Assembly (NCBI GenBank): GCA_030671945.1
Contig: DAOVHJ010000076.1
Location: 1-9,243 of the forward strand
Direction of reading: 5' to 3'
Source: Candidatus Heimdallarchaeota archaeon
GTDB taxonomy: Archaea; Asgardarchaeota; Heimdallarchaeia; JABLTI01
DNA length: 9,243 bases
The notes under the pieces were generated by a model. It worked only from the letters and a program-made list of their open reading frames with translations. It did not search any database and was not told the DNA's origin. The position numbers were made by a program, and so were the translations under genes. This document shows positions 7,031 through 9,243 of this stretch, one piece after another; position 1 is the first letter of the stretch; each line of letters begins with the position of its first letter.

Positions 7031-8626
7031 CTAAGGTAACATTAAGCCAATGTTTTCTAGAATATTGTTACTAATTATAGATGGTACAATGCCGAAGACA
7101 ATTAATCCAAGAGCTATTAAGAGTCCAAGGAATGTATGCAACGATAGATCCTGGCTAATACCACCACTACCAAAACTCGTTTCTTTTGTTGGTTTGTCAA
7201 ATATTAGGAATTTGAATACTATTAGATAACCAATTAACAACAGCACAAGAATTAGAACTATGAAAATGGCATATCCAATAAAATTCAATTGTATTAATGA
7301 AAAAACAAGCATATAGATATTTACTCCACCAAAAGTTGGTAGTAATCCAATGGTTGAGGATAAACCAATAATTAACATGAAAACAGTCAATGGAAAATCT
7401 TTTGCAGAACCTCTTAAGGCAAATAATTTTTCACTCCCTCTCTTTGAAACTAATCGTTCTTTCGCAGTAAGAGTTAGAAACATAGTTATTGCCAAATTAA
7501 TTAATTGTAAAGCGCTGTACCCGATTATGTCACTTAAATTGAAGATGCCTTCGCTCCCAACCTCGACGGTGAAACCACCTAATGAAATTCCTGTGAGTGC
7601 AATTCCTATATTCACTATAGCAGAATAGATAATGATTTTCGTTAAGCTAGCTTTGTCTTCATCTTTTCTTGTTACTTGATAGATAAGCAGAAGTGCTCCT
7701 TCTAATGCAGTAAGTATACCTATGACTGCTAATACTTGGGGATAAGCTGTTCCTACAAAATTTTCAGGATTAAAGAAGGAAAACAACACTTTGAAGATAG
7801 AAAGCAAAGCAATACTGCTTGTAATACCAGTTGTGAATACTTGTGTACTAGCATGAGAATGTTCTATGGCTTTAGGCATCCACAGATTAAGTAAGAAAAT
7901 ATTAGCAAATAATCCAAAACCCACTATAACAAGAGCTATTATTGTGTAGAGTACTAAACTTAGATTTTGTATTCTGGAAGAAGATAATATTGTATCATCG
8001 TTTTTAATGACATCAAAATTCAAGGTACCAAAGACACCGTAGCATAAAATGACAGCAAGAAGCAAGAATGAAATACTTAAACCAATTAAAATGTATGATC
8101 TAACCCCACCTTCTTTTATATCAATTGCACGTCGTCTAAAAGTAATTAGTGAAATGATTGCAACTCCAATTATGACCCAACTCAAAAATAAAGTAAAGAA
8201 GTCGTTAGCAATCATTACTCCATTTATCCCGGTAGTTATTAACAGAAGCAGACTTATGTGGATGGGACCTTCTGGTTTTCCTCTTTGTTTTATTGATTCG
8301 TATATGAAAATGAAAATTATTACAATATTTATGATTAAAAGGAACCAACTTGTGAAGCCATCAATTCTTAATTGAACGCCAAGAGGTGGGCCATAGTCTG
8401 GTCCTTGTGAGGTTTTATAAATTCCATATAGGATATTTGTTAAAGGATTTGATTTTAAGGCATAATTTAATGCCGCAGTTAATGCTACAACAGCAATCAT
8501 TGTAGCTGCTCCAATTTCACCTGCAAAATTCTTTAGCCATTTTTTGAAGCCAAATATAATAATTGCCATGATGAATGGAAGAATAACAAGGAAAATCATA
8601 GTGAAGTTAATCAAAATTCCTGCCAT
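7031..8626 (-). CDS. Antiporter-like membrane subunit of a complex I-type enzyme (NuoN/NuoM/MrpD family)
   Basis: Integral membrane protein of 531 residues with about 14 hydrophobic segments, as expected for the proton-antiporter-like family (PF00361) that forms the membrane arm of complex I, Fpo and Mrp-related complexes. Family landmarks: NDFFTLFLSW (141-150), YGVFGTLNF (196-204, like the NuoN/NuoM YGxTGTL), LWMPKA followed by EHSHAS (248-260), TALEGALLLIYQ (306-317) with a following YS (334-335), and GLLPTFGG (427-434). Placement as N, M or another paralogue is unresolved. Aligned by eye, the residues that normally relay protons are changed: the Glu after the Trp of segment 5 is Val151, and the Lys positions of segments 7, 8 and 12 appear to be non-charged. 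I chose ATG 8626 over the longer reading to 8692: GGAGGA lies 8 bases upstream and the added residues would overlap the upstream gene. It is translationally coupled to that gene. Confidence 0.85.
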   Translation of the reverse strand: MAGILINFTMIFLVILPFIMAIIIFGFKKWLKNFAGEIGAATMIAVVALTAALNYALKSNPLTNILYGIYKTSQGPDYGPPLGVQLRIDGFTSWFLLIINIVIIFIFIYESIKQRGKPEGPIHISLLLLITTGINGVMIANDFFTLFLSWVIIGVAIISLITFRRRAIDIKEGGVRSYILIGLSISFLLLAVILCYGVFGTLNFDVIKNDDTILSSSRIQNLSLVLYTIIALVIVGFGLFANIFLLNLWMPKAIEHSHASTQVFTTGITSSIALLSIFKVLFSFFNPENFVGTAYPQVLAVIGILTALEGALLLIYQVTRKDEDKASLTKIIIYSAIVNIGIALTGISLGGFTVEVGSEGIFNLSDIIGYSALQLINLAITMFLTLTAKERLVSKRGSEKLFALRGSAKDFPLTVFMLIIGLSSTIGLLPTFGGVNIYMLVFSLIQLNFIGYAIFIVLILVLLLIGYLIVFKFLIFDKPTKETSFGSGGISQDLSLHTFLGLLIALGLIVFGIVPSIISNNILENIGLMLP

Positions 8627-8628
8627 GA

Positions 8629-9243
8629 TTACATTCCTCCTCCTAACACTGCAAATATTGATACCAATAATGCTAAAGCTAGCACAGCCCAAATAATACT
8701 AGCAAAAGGTGCTTTGATTCGAGTCCAAGCAAAGAATCTACTTAAGAAATTAATAGGTTGGAATAAGGAAACTTCGTATACATTATCAAGGTACATTCCA
8801 TTTGCAAAAAATTTCCTTGTAAAGCTAACAAATTTCGTGTTTCTAATTTTATCAAATAAGACGGCTTTTCCATCACGATATAAAATCATAGTTGTAATGA
8901 AAACACTTACTCCAAAAATTAGATACAATATTGATATAATCCAATTGCTAAATAATGGTGAATCATAACCCAAAGTGATATTTTGATCAAATAAGAGTGA
9001 AACAAATTTTGGATTCGGATATCCCACGAGTATTAATAAGAAACCAGATAAAGCAGACCATACTAGTGCTATTATTTTTACAGAAATTGAATTTTTGTTT
9101 AATTGACGTACTGATAAATCTCCTTCTAGTTTTCCATTAAACAATTTCATGAAAGATTTTGTTATCGCAAAAACAAGTAAAATTGAACAGACAAAACTGA
9201 TTGCGAGGATAACTTTACTGGATGGAATGCTACTTGTGAGAAG
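8629..9243 (-). CDS. NuoL/FpoL-like subunit of a complex I-type enzyme, C-terminal part (5' end outside the window)
   Basis: The frame is open from the stop at 8629 to the window edge, giving 204 residues without an initiation point. The Met at 9150 is internal: it lies in ITKSFMKLFNGK, which matches the family pattern of a transmembrane helix followed by a short basic R/K-F-x-G segment. Hydrophobic segments are at visible residues of about 10-29, 50-68, 93-116 and 180-200. FTRKFFANGMYLDNVYE and the following FQPINFLSRFF correspond to the NuoL C-terminal region (usual form: N-K-Y-Y-x-D-E-x-Y, then a x-R-P-x-x-x-L-S/A-R-F helix), which precedes the lateral helix and last membrane helix. Role: ion-translocating subunit at the tip of the membrane arm. 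The proton-relay residues lie upstream of the window and cannot be judged. An MrpA- or hydrogenase-type relative is less likely. Confidence 0.75.
   Translation of the reverse strand, partial: LLTSSIPSSKVILAISFVCSILLVFAITKSFMKLFNGKLEGDLSVRQLNKNSISVKIIALVWSALSGFLLILVGYPNPKFVSLLFDQNITLGYDSPLFSNWIISILYLIFGVSVFITTMILYRDGKAVLFDKIRNTKFVSFTRKFFANGMYLDNVYEVSLFQPINFLSRFFAWTRIKAPFASIIWAVLALALLVSIFAVLGGGM
8635..8643 (-). promoter_or_regulatory. Strong ribosome binding site inside the end of the upstream gene
   Basis: On the minus strand GGAGGAGGA lies 8 bases before ATG 8626 and simultaneously encodes the Gly-Gly-Gly near the C terminus of the NuoL-like protein. Stop (TAA, 8631-8629) and start are 2 bases apart, a classic arrangement for translational coupling of subunits needed in equal amounts. 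Confidence 0.75.

Noticed and set aside
7350..8375. Plus-strand frames opposite the membrane subunit gene
   Set aside because: Antisense to a gene with clear family motifs; the apparent proteins mirror hydrophobic codons and have no recognisable domain.
8629..9150. A complete 173-residue membrane protein starting at ATG 9150
   Set aside because: The frame stays open to the window edge, and the sequence before and after this Met matches the interior of a NuoL-type protein, so the gene is a cut longer one.
1..9243. CRISPR array, tRNA or rRNA gene, insertion sequence, toxin-antitoxin or defence island
   Set aside because: No regularly spaced repeats, cloverleaf-like sequence, transposase motifs or terminal inverted repeats were seen, and nearly all of the window is filled by housekeeping-type genes.

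Overview
The window is AT-rich archaeal chromosomal DNA. The clearest marker is a complete gene for the large catalytic subunit (DP2) of the D-family DNA polymerase, an enzyme found only in archaea. It is intact, without an intein, and ends in a PCNA-binding motif. Two other traits also fit an archaeon: TATA-like elements upstream of Shine-Dalgarno-led genes, and a TTG start codon in one gene and probably in DP2. The lineage cannot be fixed from this sequence alone. PolD together with a complex I-like operon in an AT-rich genome would fit, for example, an Asgard/Heimdallarchaeia-type or a euryarchaeal-type organism. That is inference.

Layout, left part (1-3395, plus strand): four genes point rightwards. 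They are a polyprenyl/geranylgeranyl diphosphate synthase (6-1055), a small protein of unknown function (1151-1501), an extended-SDR NAD(P)-dependent epimerase/reductase-like protein (1594-2616), and a protein-L-isoaspartate O-methyltransferase (2703-3395). The gaps between them are 86-95 bases and hold plausible TATA-like boxes, so these look like separately promoted genes rather than a tight operon.

Layout, right part (3400-9243, minus strand): three genes point leftwards. In transcription order they are the C-terminal part of a NuoL/FpoL-like subunit cut by the window edge (8629 to beyond 9243), a second antiporter-like membrane subunit of the NuoN/NuoM/MrpD type (7031-8626), and DP2 (3400-6945). 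The first two are translationally linked: the ribosome binding site of the second lies in the last codons of the first, and 2 bases separate stop and start. An 85-base gap with a possible promoter separates them from DP2. DP2 and the methyltransferase converge tail to tail with only 4 bases between their stop codons.

How the genes fit together: the two membrane proteins are the distal, ion-translocating arm of a complex I-like (Nuo/Fpo) or related respiratory complex. The prenyl synthase makes isoprenoid chains for archaeal lipids or for a quinone tail. DP2 is the replicative polymerase catalytic subunit, the methyltransferase repairs damaged proteins, and the SDR enzyme is probably housekeeping metabolism. 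I found no mobile element, CRISPR array, tRNA, rRNA or defence system. The most notable signal is that the NuoN/M-like subunit, aligned by eye, lacks the charged residues that normally carry protons through this family.
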